Part shown: piece by piece, positions 15,612 to 24,442 of the stretch | Layout: each line of letters begins with the position of its first letter | How positions within the stretch are numbered: the stretch's first letter is position 1 | Assembly (NCBI RefSeq): GCF_040676675.1 | Contig: NZ_JBFAPK010000013.1 | Span: 113,238 to 177,237, forward strand | Direction: 5' to 3' | Length of the DNA stretch: 64,000 nt | From: JBFAPK01 sp040676675 | GTDB lineage: Bacteria > Actinomycetota > Actinomycetes > Mycobacteriales > Micromonosporaceae | Program-made: the position numbers and the translations under genes | Notes under the pieces: model-generated | The model's database searches: none | What the model was told of the DNA's origin: nothing | The model's input: only the letters and a program-made list of their open reading frames with translations

Positions 15612-16391
15612 CGCCCCTCGACCCGGCCCGTTGACGGCCCGCAGCCGGAGATCTGGCTGGAGAGCCGTCAACTGCGTACCCTCGCCCATCCGCTGCGCGC
15701 CCGTCTCCTCGGCGCGTTACGCCTCGACGGCCCGGCGACCGCCACCGAGCTGGCCCGAGCCCTCGACACCAACACCGGCGCGACCAGCTACCACCTGCGG
15801 CAACTCGCCGAGGTGGGGCTCGTGGTGGAGGAACCGGACCGGGGCTCCGGCCGCCAGCGGTACTGGCGGGCGGCGCAGGCGGCGCACGGCTGGTGGGACA
15901 CCGACCACTCCGACCCCGACGACCGCGCCGCGCTCGACTGGCTGGCCGCCGACCAGATCAACGCGATGGCCGAGGAGGCGGCCGGGTGGCGGGCCGTACG
16001 GACCGACCGCCCCCGGGAGTGGCAGGACGCCGCCGCCTTCTCCGACCTGCTGCTGCACCTGCGACCCGAGGAACTGCGGGCGCTCAACGACGAGCTGCAC
16101 CGGGTGGTCGAGCGCTACCACCGCGAGACCACGCCCCGCCGCGAGGGGACCGAGCAGGTGTTCGTCTTCTTCGCCGCCTTCCCCCGGGGCCGAGCCGGCC
16201 GCACCGCCGCCGCTTCGCGTGACGGGGCGGCGACCGGGCCGCGCGATGGGGCGGCGACCGGGCCGCGCGATGGGGCGGCGACCGGGCCGCGCGATGGGGC
16301 GGCGACCGGGCCGCGCGATGGAAGGGCGGCGCCGGAGCGGTCGAGGCGCCCTACGGCCCCCGGCCGCGACTCCACCCGGGAGGCCCGGTGA
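15609..16391 (+). CDS. ArsR-type helix-turn-helix regulator with a repeat-encoded tail
   Basis: 260 residues from the ATG at 15609. Residues about 18-90 form an ArsR-like winged helix (LRTLAHPLRARLLGALRLDG, ATATELARALDTNTGATSYH, LRQLAEVGLVVEE in sequence). A middle helical region (about 95-190) contains LSDLLLHLRPEELRALNDEL-type helices. The last 55 residues are disordered, with four copies of an 8-residue unit (RDGAATGP) encoded by 24-bp tandem repeats. An earlier ATG at 15558 lies within the operator array and is unlikely. The stop overlaps the start of an MFS efflux gene (GTGA), so regulator and pump are one operon, probably autorepressed. Confidence 0.85.
   Translation: MRPSTRPVDGPQPEIWLESRQLRTLAHPLRARLLGALRLDGPATATELARALDTNTGATSYHLRQLAEVGLVVEEPDRGSGRQRYWRAAQAAHGWWDTDHSDPDDRAALDWLAADQINAMAEEAAGWRAVRTDRPREWQDAAAFSDLLLHLRPEELRALNDELHRVVERYHRETTPRREGTEQVFVFFAAFPRGRAGRTAAASRDGAATGPRDGAATGPRDGAATGPRDGAATGPRDGRAAPERSRRPTAPGRDSTREAR
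16218..16319 (+). repeat. 24-bp in-frame tandem repeat (four copies plus a partial)
   Basis: Unit CGCGATGGGGCGGCGACCGG (first 20 of 24 bases) repeated from 16218; copies are exact apart from the first. It encodes RDGAATGP in the tail of the ArsR-type regulator. Copy number is likely to vary between strains. Confidence 0.88.
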
Positions 16392-17902
16392 GCGCGCTGA
16401 CCGTACGCGCGGCCCGGAACCGCTACCTCGTCCTCTCCGGGCTGCGCTGGCTGCCGACCGGCCTGCTCATCCCGATCACGGTGCTGCTGATGCTGGAGCG
16501 GGGCCTCAGCCTGGCGCAGACCGGCACGGTCTTCGCCGCCCAGGGGCTCGTGGTGCTCGCGCTGGAGCTGCCGACCGGCGGGCTCGCCGACGCGCTGGGA
16601 CGCCGGCCGCTGCTGCTGGTCGCCGGCGTGATCAACCTCGGCACCCTGCTGCTCCTCGCGTTCGCCCGGGACTACTGGATCTTCCTGCTGGTCTGGGCGT
16701 TGCAGGGGGTCTTCCGGGCCCTGGACAGCGGCCCGCTGGAGTCCTGGTACGTCGACGCCACGCTGGCGGCCGACCCCGGCGCGGACCTGGAACGCGGGCT
16801 CGGCGCCGGCGGCACCGCCGTCGGGGTGGCCATCGGCGTCGGCTCGCTGCTCGGCGGTGGGCTGGTCGCGCTCGGCCCGGTCGGGAGCGTCAGCGCGCTG
16901 ACCGTTCCGGTGCTGGTCGCCGCCGGGTTGCAGGTGGCCGGCCTGGTGGCGCTGGCGCTGCTGCTGGTCGAGGTACGACCGGCCCGCGGCCTCGGCGCGC
17001 TGCGCGGCACCGTACGCGAGATCCCCCGCGCGATCGGCGACGCGTTCGGGCTGCTGCGACGCTCCCGGATCGTGCTCGCCCTGGTCGCGGTCGAGCTGTT
17101 CTGGGGATTCGGCATGGTCACCTTCGAGACGCTGCTGCCGGTCCGGCTCGGCGACGTGATCGGCAACCCCGACCGGGCGGCGGCGCTGCTCGGACCGGCC
17201 AGCTCGGCCGCCTGGCTCGCCTCGGCGGCCGGTGCCGCGATCATCCCGCTGGTCGGGCGACGGATCGGCGTCGCACCGGCAGCCGCACTGCTCCGCGTCC
17301 TGCAGGGCGCCACGGTGGTGGGGATGGGCCTGCTCGCCGGCCCGGTCGGCGTGATCACCGCCTACCTGGCCTGCTACGCCGTGCACGGGGCGTCCAACCC
17401 GCTGCACATGGGGCTGCTGCACCGTCAGGTCGACGGCCCGTACCGGACCAGCGTCATCTCGCTCAACTCGATGGTGTCGCAGCCCGCGGGCTCGCTCGGC
17501 GGGGTGGTGCTCACCGCGCTCGCCGGCGCCACCTCGGTCGGTACCGCCATGCTGGTCGGCGGGGTGGTGCTCGCCGCCGCCGCCCCGCTCTACCTGCCGG
17601 CCTGGCGCGGCGCGCGCAAGGCTCCCGCGCCCGCCGCGCAGGTCCCGCCCGCCGTGGCCGGTCCGCCGTCCGCGACCCCCGCTTCCGGCGGCGCGGGTCC
17701 CGTCGTCCCCGCGCCGAGGCCGACGGCCGACGCGCCGGCCGGGCCCGATGCGCGGGCGGGGTCCGACGCGCCGGCCGGATCCGCCGCGCCGATCGGATCG
17801 GATGTGCTGGTCGGACCGGGCGCGGAGGCCGCCGGTCAGGCGACCCCGACCAGCTCCACCGAGGTACGCGCCAGCGACCCGGCGAAGCCGAGCCGCTCGT
17901 AG
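16388..17902 (+). CDS. MFS transporter (efflux type)
   Basis: 504 residues from a GTG overlapping the regulator stop. About 12 hydrophobic segments occupy residues 10-400; the motif-A-like loop after helix 2 reads GGLADALGRRP, typical of major facilitator proteins. The N-terminal region LVLSGLRWLPTGLLIPITVL and the later NPLHMGLLHRQV are seen in actinomycete drug-efflux-like MFS proteins. The last about 90 residues are a Pro/Ala/Gly-rich cytoplasmic tail, and its final 67 bp overlap the convergent GNAT gene. Substrate unknown; pairing with the ArsR-type regulator suggests an inducible exporter. Confidence 0.85.
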   Translation: MSALTVRAARNRYLVLSGLRWLPTGLLIPITVLLMLERGLSLAQTGTVFAAQGLVVLALELPTGGLADALGRRPLLLVAGVINLGTLLLLAFARDYWIFLLVWALQGVFRALDSGPLESWYVDATLAADPGADLERGLGAGGTAVGVAIGVGSLLGGGLVALGPVGSVSALTVPVLVAAGLQVAGLVALALLLVEVRPARGLGALRGTVREIPRAIGDAFGLLRRSRIVLALVAVELFWGFGMVTFETLLPVRLGDVIGNPDRAAALLGPASSAAWLASAAGAAIIPLVGRRIGVAPAAALLRVLQGATVVGMGLLAGPVGVITAYLACYAVHGASNPLHMGLLHRQVDGPYRTSVISLNSMVSQPAGSLGGVVLTALAGATSVGTAMLVGGVVLAAAAPLYLPAWRGARKAPAPAAQVPPAVAGPPSATPASGGAGPVVPAPRPTADAPAGPDARAGSDAPAGSAAPIGSDVLVGPGAEAAGQATPTSSTEVRASDPAKPSRS

Positions 17903-18585
17903 AGGCGGATCGCGACCAGGTTGTCGACCATCACGCCGAGCGTGACCTCCTCCGCCTCGGCCAGCAGTGCCCGGGTCATCGCCGCGGTGAGCGCCGCACC
18001 CAGCCCTCGGCCCCGCCACGTAGGGTCGACGGTGAGCCCGGCCAGGAACCCCGTGCCGCCGCGGCTGCGGTCCGCGCCCGCCGCGACGAGCCGGTCGCCG
18101 GCCCAGACGCCGTGCCAGTGGTTGACCCGGGGGTCGCCCGGTCGGGTGGTGGTCGCCGGGAACGACGACTCGATCAGGTCGTGGATCGCCGCGTGTTCGG
18201 CGTCGGTGAGGCGTACCACCCGCTCCTCGCCCGGCTGCTCGGGCGGCGGGGTCGCCGTCCAGCGGAAGTCCCACTGGTCCCGCTTGCCCGTCCGCAGGTG
18301 CGCGTCGAGGACCTCCGGCGCCACCCGGGGCAGGTGCAGCCAGGTCGGCGGCGGGATCGTGCCGGCGGAGATCAGCCCGGCGACGAACCGTACCGCCCGC
18401 TCGGGGTCGCCCATCGCGAATCCCTGCCGGCCGGTCGGGCCGTCGCGGAACCACACGGTGGTGTCGTCGACCAGGTAGCCGGTCAGCTCCTCGTCGCCGC
18501 CGGTCTGCAGCCGGACGTACGGGTGGTCGCCGGCGGTCGCCAGGACCCCGTCCCGCCCGGCGACCGGTGTCGCTTGCATGATCAT
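17836..18585 (-). CDS. GNAT family N-acetyltransferase
   Basis: 249 residues. The C-terminal GNAT domain (about 120-249) holds LAGLTVDPTWRGRGLGAAL, with the R-G-R-G-L-G acetyl-CoA pyrophosphate loop, then LGVMVDNLVAIRLYERLGF, the usual last strand and helix. The N-terminal about 115 residues form a second domain, possibly a degenerate GNAT copy as in MshD-like two-domain enzymes. Met3 is an alternative start. The 3' end overlaps the tail of the convergent MFS gene by 67 bp. Substrate unknown. Confidence 0.85.
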   Translation of the reverse strand: MIMQATPVAGRDGVLATAGDHPYVRLQTGGDEELTGYLVDDTTVWFRDGPTGRQGFAMGDPERAVRFVAGLISAGTIPPPTWLHLPRVAPEVLDAHLRTGKRDQWDFRWTATPPPEQPGEERVVRLTDAEHAAIHDLIESSFPATTTRPGDPRVNHWHGVWAGDRLVAAGADRSRGGTGFLAGLTVDPTWRGRGLGAALTAAMTRALLAEAEEVTLGVMVDNLVAIRLYERLGFAGSLARTSVELVGVA

Positions 18586-18687
18586 TTCGTCACCTTAACG
18601 CGGTGCCGCGGCGTCCACCGTGGAGATTGGCGCGCGACCCAGCTGGGTATATCCGCCCCGGACCCACTGAACCCCCCGGAGGAGATC

Positions 18688-18900
18688 ATGCTCGCCATCG
18701 CCGCCGCCGCGGTCTTCGGTTTCGCCCTGCTACTCGACCTGCTCGACACCGACCTCGGCGCACCCGACCTGTTCAATTGGAACACCCTCGTGCTCATCGG
18801 GCTGTTCCTGGCCGCCCTCTACCTCGCCGGCATCGGCCGGCCCGCCGGAGCCGGCGGCGGTGGTCGCTGGTACCGCGGCCGGCGCCCGGGCCGAGGCTGA
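18688..18900 (+). CDS. Small membrane protein, 70 residues
   Basis: Starts at an ATG with GGAGGAG four bases before it, the strongest ribosome-binding site in its area. Two hydrophobic segments (about 2-18 and 33-49) are separated by the acidic loop DLLDTDLGAPDLFNWN, and the C-terminus is Gly/Arg-rich (GGGGRWYRGRRPGRG), so both ends are probably cytoplasmic. No family recognised. It stands alone, divergent from the GNAT gene and upstream of rarA. Confidence 0.7.
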   Translation: MLAIAAAAVFGFALLLDLLDTDLGAPDLFNWNTLVLIGLFLAALYLAGIGRPAGAGGGGRWYRGRRPGRG

Positions 18901-19040
18901 CCCGCCGGAGCGGTAGCGGATCGTGGCACAACCGGCCAGCCGTGCACGCCGATCGCGGCGGAACGGCACGGGTACGCACGTAATCGGCCCGGTTTCGGTG
19001 GATTTTCTGCCCCTGAGACCGGGCCGGTAATGTTTCCCCG

Positions 19041-20678
19041 ATGGAGTCCGACGGCCTCTTCTCTCTCGCCGACCCCGGCGGCGTGCGCGCGGCACCGCCC
19101 GGGCCGGCCGCCGTCGACGGCTTCGCCGCGCCCGGCACCGACTCGCCGCTGCCCGTCCGGATGCGTCCGACCAGCCTGGACGAGTTGGTCGGGCAGGAAC
19201 ACCTGCTGGCGCCGGGGGCTCCGCTGCGCCAGTTGGTGACCGGTGCGACACCGATGTCCGTCATTCTCTGGGGTCCGCCGGGAAGTGGCAAGACCACGAT
19301 CGCGCATCTGGTGGCCGGGGCCACCGACCGGCGGTTCGTGGCCATGTCCGCGCTCTCCGCCGGCGTCAAGGACGTCCGCGCGGTGATCGACACCGCCCGG
19401 CGGGAGCGCCGCGCCGGTGGCCGGCCGACCGTGCTCTTCATCGACGAGGTGCACCGGTTCAGCAAGACCCAGCAGGACTCGCTGCTCGCCGCGGTCGAGG
19501 ACCGGACGGTGACGCTGCTGGCGGCGACGACCGAGAACCCGTACTTCTCGGTGATCTCGCCGCTGCTCTCCCGGTGCGTGCTGCTCACCCTGCAACCGCT
19601 CGGCGACGAGGCGGTGCGCCTGCTGCTGCGCCGGGCCGTCGCCGACGAGCGCGGGCTGGGCGGGCGGGTCACGCTCGCCGCCGACGCCGAGGACCACCTG
19701 GTACGCCTCGCCGCCGGCGACGTACGCAAGGCGCTGACCGCGCTGGAGGCGGCGGCCGGGTCGGCGACCGCGCTGGGCAGCGACCGGATCGACCTGGCCA
19801 CCGCGGAGCAGGCCGTCGACGTGGCGGCGGTGCGCTACGACCGCGACGGCGACGCGCACTACGACGTGATCAGCGCCTTCATCAAGAGCATGCGCGGCTC
19901 GGATCCGGACGCCGCCCTGCACTGGCTGGCCCGGATGCTGGTGGCGGGGGAGGACGCCCGGTTCATCGCCCGCCGGCTGGTGATCTTCGCGAGCGAGGAC
20001 GTCGGCATGGCCGACCCGAGCGCGCTGAGCGTGGCGACCGCGGCGGCGCACGCGGTGGAGTACGTCGGGCTGCCGGAGGCGCAGCTCAACCTGGCCCACG
20101 CGGTCATCCACCTGGCCACCGCCCCGAAGTCGAACTCGGCCACGGTGGCGATCGGCGCGGCGATGGCGGACGTACGGGCCGGACGCGGCGGCGGGGTGCC
20201 CCGGCCGCTGCGCGACGCGCACTATCCCGGCTCCCGGGGCCTCGGCCACGGCACGGGCTACCGGTACCCGCACGACGACCCGCGCGGCGTCGTGACCCAG
20301 CAGTACGCGCCGGACGACCTGGTCGGCGTGGAGTACTACCGCCCGACCGGGCACGGCGCCGAGCGCGCCGTCGCCGGCCGACTGCCGGTGCTGCGCCGGA
20401 TCGTGCGCGGCGAGCCGGCCCCGGCCGGCGGCGGCCGAGCCGAGGCGGACCGTTCCGGCGCGGGCCGCGAGTCCCGGCCGGGAGCGGTGGCGAACGGCAG
20501 GACCGGCGCCGAGGCGGAGCGTCCCGGCGCGGGCCGCGAGTCCGGGCCCGGATCGGCGGCCAGCGGCGGGTCCGGATCGGCACCGGGCGACGGCACGGAC
20601 CGCGTCGGCGCCACCGCGCCGGGCGGCGAGGCGACGGACGACAGCGGCAACACCTCCGCGGGGAAGGAACATCTGTGA
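19041..20678 (+). CDS. rarA: Replication-associated recombination protein A (AAA+ ATPase)
   Basis: 545 residues. After a 40-residue leader, the AAA+ core shows PLPVRMRPTSLDELVGQEHL, Walker A WGPPGSGKTT, Walker B VLFIDEVHRF and sensor 1 LLAATTENPYFSV, followed by the MgsA tetramerisation domain (ALHWLARMLVAGEDARFIAR, SEDVGMADPSAL). RarA/MgsA acts at stalled replication forks and gaps, in complex with SSB. The last about 95 residues are a Gly/Ala/Pro/Arg-rich tail not found in the compact family members, built from repeats around AGRESRPG. The stop overlaps the next gene (GTGA). Confidence 0.94.
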   Translation: MESDGLFSLADPGGVRAAPPGPAAVDGFAAPGTDSPLPVRMRPTSLDELVGQEHLLAPGAPLRQLVTGATPMSVILWGPPGSGKTTIAHLVAGATDRRFVAMSALSAGVKDVRAVIDTARRERRAGGRPTVLFIDEVHRFSKTQQDSLLAAVEDRTVTLLAATTENPYFSVISPLLSRCVLLTLQPLGDEAVRLLLRRAVADERGLGGRVTLAADAEDHLVRLAAGDVRKALTALEAAAGSATALGSDRIDLATAEQAVDVAAVRYDRDGDAHYDVISAFIKSMRGSDPDAALHWLARMLVAGEDARFIARRLVIFASEDVGMADPSALSVATAAAHAVEYVGLPEAQLNLAHAVIHLATAPKSNSATVAIGAAMADVRAGRGGGVPRPLRDAHYPGSRGLGHGTGYRYPHDDPRGVVTQQYAPDDLVGVEYYRPTGHGAERAVAGRLPVLRRIVRGEPAPAGGGRAEADRSGAGRESRPGAVANGRTGAEAERPGAGRESGPGSAASGGSGSAPGDGTDRVGATAPGGEATDDSGNTSAGKEHL

Positions 20679-23600
20679 GATCGCGCGCTTCCGACCGGCC
20701 CGAGGACGGCCCCGACGAGCGGCGGGATCCACGGGCCAAGGGCCGACGCTGGGGTCGTGGCAAGCCCGAGGCCGCCGCCGAGGAGCCGGTCAGCGGCGAG
20801 GAACTCGGCTGGATCGCCGACCTTCGTACGGCGAAGGAGGAGCGGGCCGACATCGGTCCGGGCGGGCCGGGCAGCGTTCCCGAGGGCGACGCGGGCCGGC
20901 CGCCGGAGCCGCGGCGCGAGGCGCCGCCCGCCCCGGACCGCGACGATCCGGGCGGCTTCCCGGCCCCGGGCGCTCCTCCCGCCCCGCCCGGCCTCGGGCC
21001 GGAGCCGGGTGGGCGCGGCGCGCCGTTCGGACCCGGCGAGCCCGGTGGCGGTCCGGCCCGGGCCGCCGCCCGCCGCCCTGAGCAGACCGACCCGGGAGCC
21101 GACGTGGCCCGGCCCGTGGGCCGCCGTGGCGGCGCGCCCGCCGGGCCGCCCGCCGCCGCGCCAGCGCCCGGTGGTGGACCCGGCGCCTGGTCGGCCACGT
21201 CCGCCGGGCCCCGGCACACCGACCCGGGTCCGGGCGACACCGACCAGGCCGGGGCGTTCGGCGCCGGGCCCCGCCGCGCCGCGCCCAGCGGGGCCGAGCC
21301 ACGCCGGGCGGCGCCGGACGAGCCGGAGGGCCGCCGCGCGGCAGGGCGCCACGGCGCCGGGCCGGAATCCCGCGACCCGGCCGCCTTCGGCTCGGCGCCG
21401 GACGACCCCGAGACCACCGGCGGGCGCTACCGGGTCCCGCCCTTCGTCGGAAACCGCCCGTCCGACCCGCGCGACACGGGCGCCGCGCCGTCGGCGGGTC
21501 GTCGCGCGGCCGTGCCGCCGGTGCCGCCGCCGTCGGTCGCCGGGGACGGGCCCGCGTCGACCGGTCGCCGCGCCGCCCCGGAGTCGGCCGCCGAAGGGCG
21601 GGCGGGTCGCCGGGCGGCGGGCGCCGTCCCGGGTACCCGCCCCGGTACCGGGCCGGCACCGGAGGAGGGCTTTGCCCCGCCCCGTCCCGGGACCGAGGGC
21701 GAGCCCGCCGTACCGCTCACCGGCAACGCGCCACCCGTGCCGCCGCGCCGGGGACGCCGGGCCGCGCCGGAGCCGGGCCTGGACCGGGTACCGCCGGTGG
21801 AGCGGGAGCATCCCGCCGGACCCGGCGACGGCCCGCACCGGGCCGGACCGGGCGAACCGTCGGTGGGTCGGCGTGCCGCCCCGGAGCCGGGCGGACCGGG
21901 CGTGGGTCGGCGTGCCGCCCCGGAGCCGGGCGGACCGGGCGTGGGTCGGCGTGCGGCCCCGGAGCCGGGCGCGCCCCGTCGCGCCCGCGCCGAGCGGCCC
22001 CCCGTGGCCCGTCCGCCGGCACCCGGTGAGCCGGCGGGCCGCGACGCTGGCCGATCCGACATCACCCCGCCGCCCGGCCGGACCCAGCCGGGGCCCGTCG
22101 CCGGCGACGGGCCGGGCCTGAGCCGGCTGGGCGGCGCGCCCGCCGGACCGGGTACGCCGCCGGCCGGACCGGGGCGGACGGCCGTGCCGAACGCGGCACC
22201 GGGGCGGGCCGAGGCGCCGGGCGCCGGGCGGCCGGCGGGCAGGCCAGGGGCACCGGCCGGGCCGGAGCCGACCGGCCGGCACGGCGCGACCGCACCCGGC
22301 ACGGGTCGCCACGGGGCCGCCGAGCCGGGTCCGGGTCCGGGTCGCCACGGCAGCACCGAGCCGGGCGCGGGTCGCCATGGCAGTACCGAACCGGGTACCG
22401 GCCGGCACGGCGGCACCGAACCGGGCGGGGGTCGCCACGGCGCGGCCGAGCCCGAGCCGGGTCGCCCGGGTGCCGCGCCGGAGCCGGGGCGCGCCGGTGT
22501 CGTCCCGCCCGCCGGTCCCGGCCGCCCGCCGCTCGGGAGCACCGGCCGGCCGCGCGCCGGCGCCGTACCCCCGGACCAGGCCGCCGGTCGTGCCGGCGGG
22601 CCGGGCCGGGCGAGCGTGCCCGGCGCGGACCGGCCCGGCCCCGGACCGGGCGCGCCCGCCGGACCGCACGGGCCCGGCGGACCGGGTAAGCCCGGTGGCC
22701 TCGGCAAGCCCGGTGGGCCTGGTGGGCCTGGCGGACCCCACGGACCGGCCGGGCCCGGCGGGTTGGCCGGGCCCGGTGGGCCGGGCGCACCGCACGGACC
22801 CGGTGGACCGCACGGACCCGGTGGGCCAGGCGGACCGGACCCCGCCCCGCCCCGCCCCGCCGCCGCGGCCGCGGCGGTCGCCCCGCCGCGCCGTGACGCG
22901 CCCGGGGGCTCGGCGGCCGTACCGTCCAGAGAGGCCGCCGGGCCGCAGCCGGCCCGTGCGGCGGCCGCCGTACCGGGCGTGCCGCCGGTCGGGGCCGCGG
23001 CGGTGCCACCGGTCGGCGCGGCGTCCGTGCCGGTGGAGGCCGGCCCCGCGGTACGCTCCGGCCGGGCATCGCTCCGGCCCGACGGGCCGGACGTGGACGA
23101 CGACGCCGAGCCGGACGGCCCGACCGAGGCCCGCTCGGAGCTGCACCGCCGGGTACGCGAGCAGCGGCGGCTGCGGATGGCCGCGGTCATCCTGGCCAGC
23201 CTGCTGGTGCTCGGCGCGCTGCCGCTCTTCTTCGGCATCCGCGCGGCGACCCGCGATCCGGTCTTCAACTCCCTCGACGCGCTCCAGGTGCCGAGCTGGG
23301 CCGCGGGCAAGACGGTGGACGACGTGAGCGGCAGCCGGTGGTGCATCATCGAGTGCCGCTACCGGGAGCGCACGGTGGAGTCGACGGGTACCCCGGACGA
23401 CACGGCCAAGGTCTACGAGAAGGCGCTGGCGGACGAGGGCTGGCAGCGGTGGAAGCCGGACCTCTGTCCGGAGCAGAAGGTCGCCGGGCACTACACCTGC
23501 TGGCGCCGGGACGAGCTGACCCTGGACCTCTGGGTCCGGCCGCCGGCCTGCCCGCCGGCGGAGCCGACCGAAGGGGCGGTGGCGCCGCCCAGTCCCGCGA

Positions 23601-23770
23601 CCGATGCCGCGGAGTGCAAGGGTTCGTTGATTTCGGTGAAGGTCCGTAACGCGATCGACGACGACCGGACCAGGCCGCAGCCGAGTACGGATCCCTCGCT
23701 CACCGGCGAGGATCCTGACCCGACGCTCCCTCCCGACCCGCTCGGTGACCTGACAGCTTCACCGTCGTGA
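20675..23770 (+). CDS. Very large low-complexity single-pass membrane protein
   Basis: 1031 residues from a GTG overlapping the rarA stop. About 800 N-terminal residues are almost only Gly, Pro, Ala, Arg and Glu: a 13-residue unit VGRRAAPEPGGPG three times (about 397-435), RHG-TEPG units (about 535-590) and a collagen-like Gly-Pro-rich stretch (about 660-725). One membrane helix (about 834-855) follows a basic segment, so the low-complexity part is probably cytoplasmic. The exported end (about 860-1031) is an ordered domain with Cys in SRWCIIECRYRERT, PDLCPEQK, HYTCWRRDE and PPACPP. Family not recognised. It is the second gene of a rarA operon. Confidence 0.78.
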   Translation: MRSRASDRPEDGPDERRDPRAKGRRWGRGKPEAAAEEPVSGEELGWIADLRTAKEERADIGPGGPGSVPEGDAGRPPEPRREAPPAPDRDDPGGFPAPGAPPAPPGLGPEPGGRGAPFGPGEPGGGPARAAARRPEQTDPGADVARPVGRRGGAPAGPPAAAPAPGGGPGAWSATSAGPRHTDPGPGDTDQAGAFGAGPRRAAPSGAEPRRAAPDEPEGRRAAGRHGAGPESRDPAAFGSAPDDPETTGGRYRVPPFVGNRPSDPRDTGAAPSAGRRAAVPPVPPPSVAGDGPASTGRRAAPESAAEGRAGRRAAGAVPGTRPGTGPAPEEGFAPPRPGTEGEPAVPLTGNAPPVPPRRGRRAAPEPGLDRVPPVEREHPAGPGDGPHRAGPGEPSVGRRAAPEPGGPGVGRRAAPEPGGPGVGRRAAPEPGAPRRARAERPPVARPPAPGEPAGRDAGRSDITPPPGRTQPGPVAGDGPGLSRLGGAPAGPGTPPAGPGRTAVPNAAPGRAEAPGAGRPAGRPGAPAGPEPTGRHGATAPGTGRHGAAEPGPGPGRHGSTEPGAGRHGSTEPGTGRHGGTEPGGGRHGAAEPEPGRPGAAPEPGRAGVVPPAGPGRPPLGSTGRPRAGAVPPDQAAGRAGGPGRASVPGADRPGPGPGAPAGPHGPGGPGKPGGLGKPGGPGGPGGPHGPAGPGGLAGPGGPGAPHGPGGPHGPGGPGGPDPAPPRPAAAAAAVAPPRRDAPGGSAAVPSREAAGPQPARAAAAVPGVPPVGAAAVPPVGAASVPVEAGPAVRSGRASLRPDGPDVDDDAEPDGPTEARSELHRRVREQRRLRMAAVILASLLVLGALPLFFGIRAATRDPVFNSLDALQVPSWAAGKTVDDVSGSRWCIIECRYRERTVESTGTPDDTAKVYEKALADEGWQRWKPDLCPEQKVAGHYTCWRRDELTLDLWVRPPACPPAEPTEGAVAPPSPATDAAECKGSLISVKVRNAIDDDRTRPQPSTDPSLTGEDPDPTLPPDPLGDLTASPS
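21863..21978 (+). repeat. 39-bp tandem repeat, three copies
   Basis: Copies begin at 21863, 21902 and 21941 with GTGGGTCGGCGTGC and encode VGRRAAPEPGGPG within the low-complexity membrane protein. Confidence 0.85.
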
Positions 23771-23917
23771 GACGGGCTCCGTCACGGACGGTAGGGTCTT
23801 TGCTTGGTGGTTTGGTCGGCCGCCCGCGCGTCGCGGGCGGCCGGAACGGTTCCCGCGCGCCGCGCCCGGGGTAATGACGGTCGCGCATTCGATACGTACG
23901 GGTGGAGGAGAACAGGC

Positions 23918-24382
23918 GTGGATGGTGGACAGATCGCCGCGTTGATCGCCGCGGGTGCCTTCCTGATGTTGGTGCTCGTGCTGGCCGTGCCGATCCTGCG
24001 GCTGCGCCACACGGTCGACGCGGCGACCCGGGCGATCAACGATCTGAACGACCGGACGGCACCGCTGCTCGGCGGCGCGGCCACGACGATCGACAACGTG
24101 AACACCGCGTTGACCCAGGTGCACACGTCGCTGGACGGGGTGAACATCCAGCTCGCCAAGATCGACACGATGACCGGCCACGCCCAGAACGTCACCGCCA
24201 ACGTCGCCAACCTCGCCACCGTGGTCTCCGCCGCGGCGGCGAACCCGCTGGTGAAGGTCGCGGCCTTCGGCTACGGCGTGCGCCGGGCCGCCGCCGCCCG
24301 GCGGCAGGCCGAGGACGAGCGCGAGGTACGGGCGGTCATCAAGCAGCGGCGTCGGGCCGCCAAGCGCGGCGCGGAGAGCTGA
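23918..24382 (+). CDS. DUF948 family membrane protein
   Basis: 154 residues from a GTG preceded by GGAGGAG. One N-terminal membrane helix (about 5-27, IAALIAAGAFLMLVLVLAV), then a long amphipathic helix (about 30-110) rich in Asn, Thr, Val and Asp, as in DUF948 proteins, and a basic C-terminus (RRAAAARRQAEDER and RRRAAKRGAES). DUF948 proteins are thought to be cell-envelope coiled coils of unknown role. It precedes a second small membrane protein and alaS in the same order as in other actinomycetes. Confidence 0.82.
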   Translation: MDGGQIAALIAAGAFLMLVLVLAVPILRLRHTVDAATRAINDLNDRTAPLLGGAATTIDNVNTALTQVHTSLDGVNIQLAKIDTMTGHAQNVTANVANLATVVSAAAANPLVKVAAFGYGVRRAAAARRQAEDEREVRAVIKQRRRAAKRGAES

Positions 24383-24442
24383 CCGCGCCCGTCGGGTGAT
24401 CCCGCCGCCTCCGTCGTCGGGGAGCCGAGAGAGGATGAGGCC

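Noticed and set aside
16218..16319. 24-bp repeats as a CRISPR array
   Set aside because: Units are contiguous, without spacers, and lie in frame in a coding region.
20336..23491. A 1051-codon open frame on the minus strand across the low-complexity gene
   Set aside because: Extreme G+C keeps several frames open here. The plus-strand frame has a coupled start, ordered Cys-rich end and membrane helix, whereas this frame has no start site and an Arg/Gly/Ala composition of a shadow.
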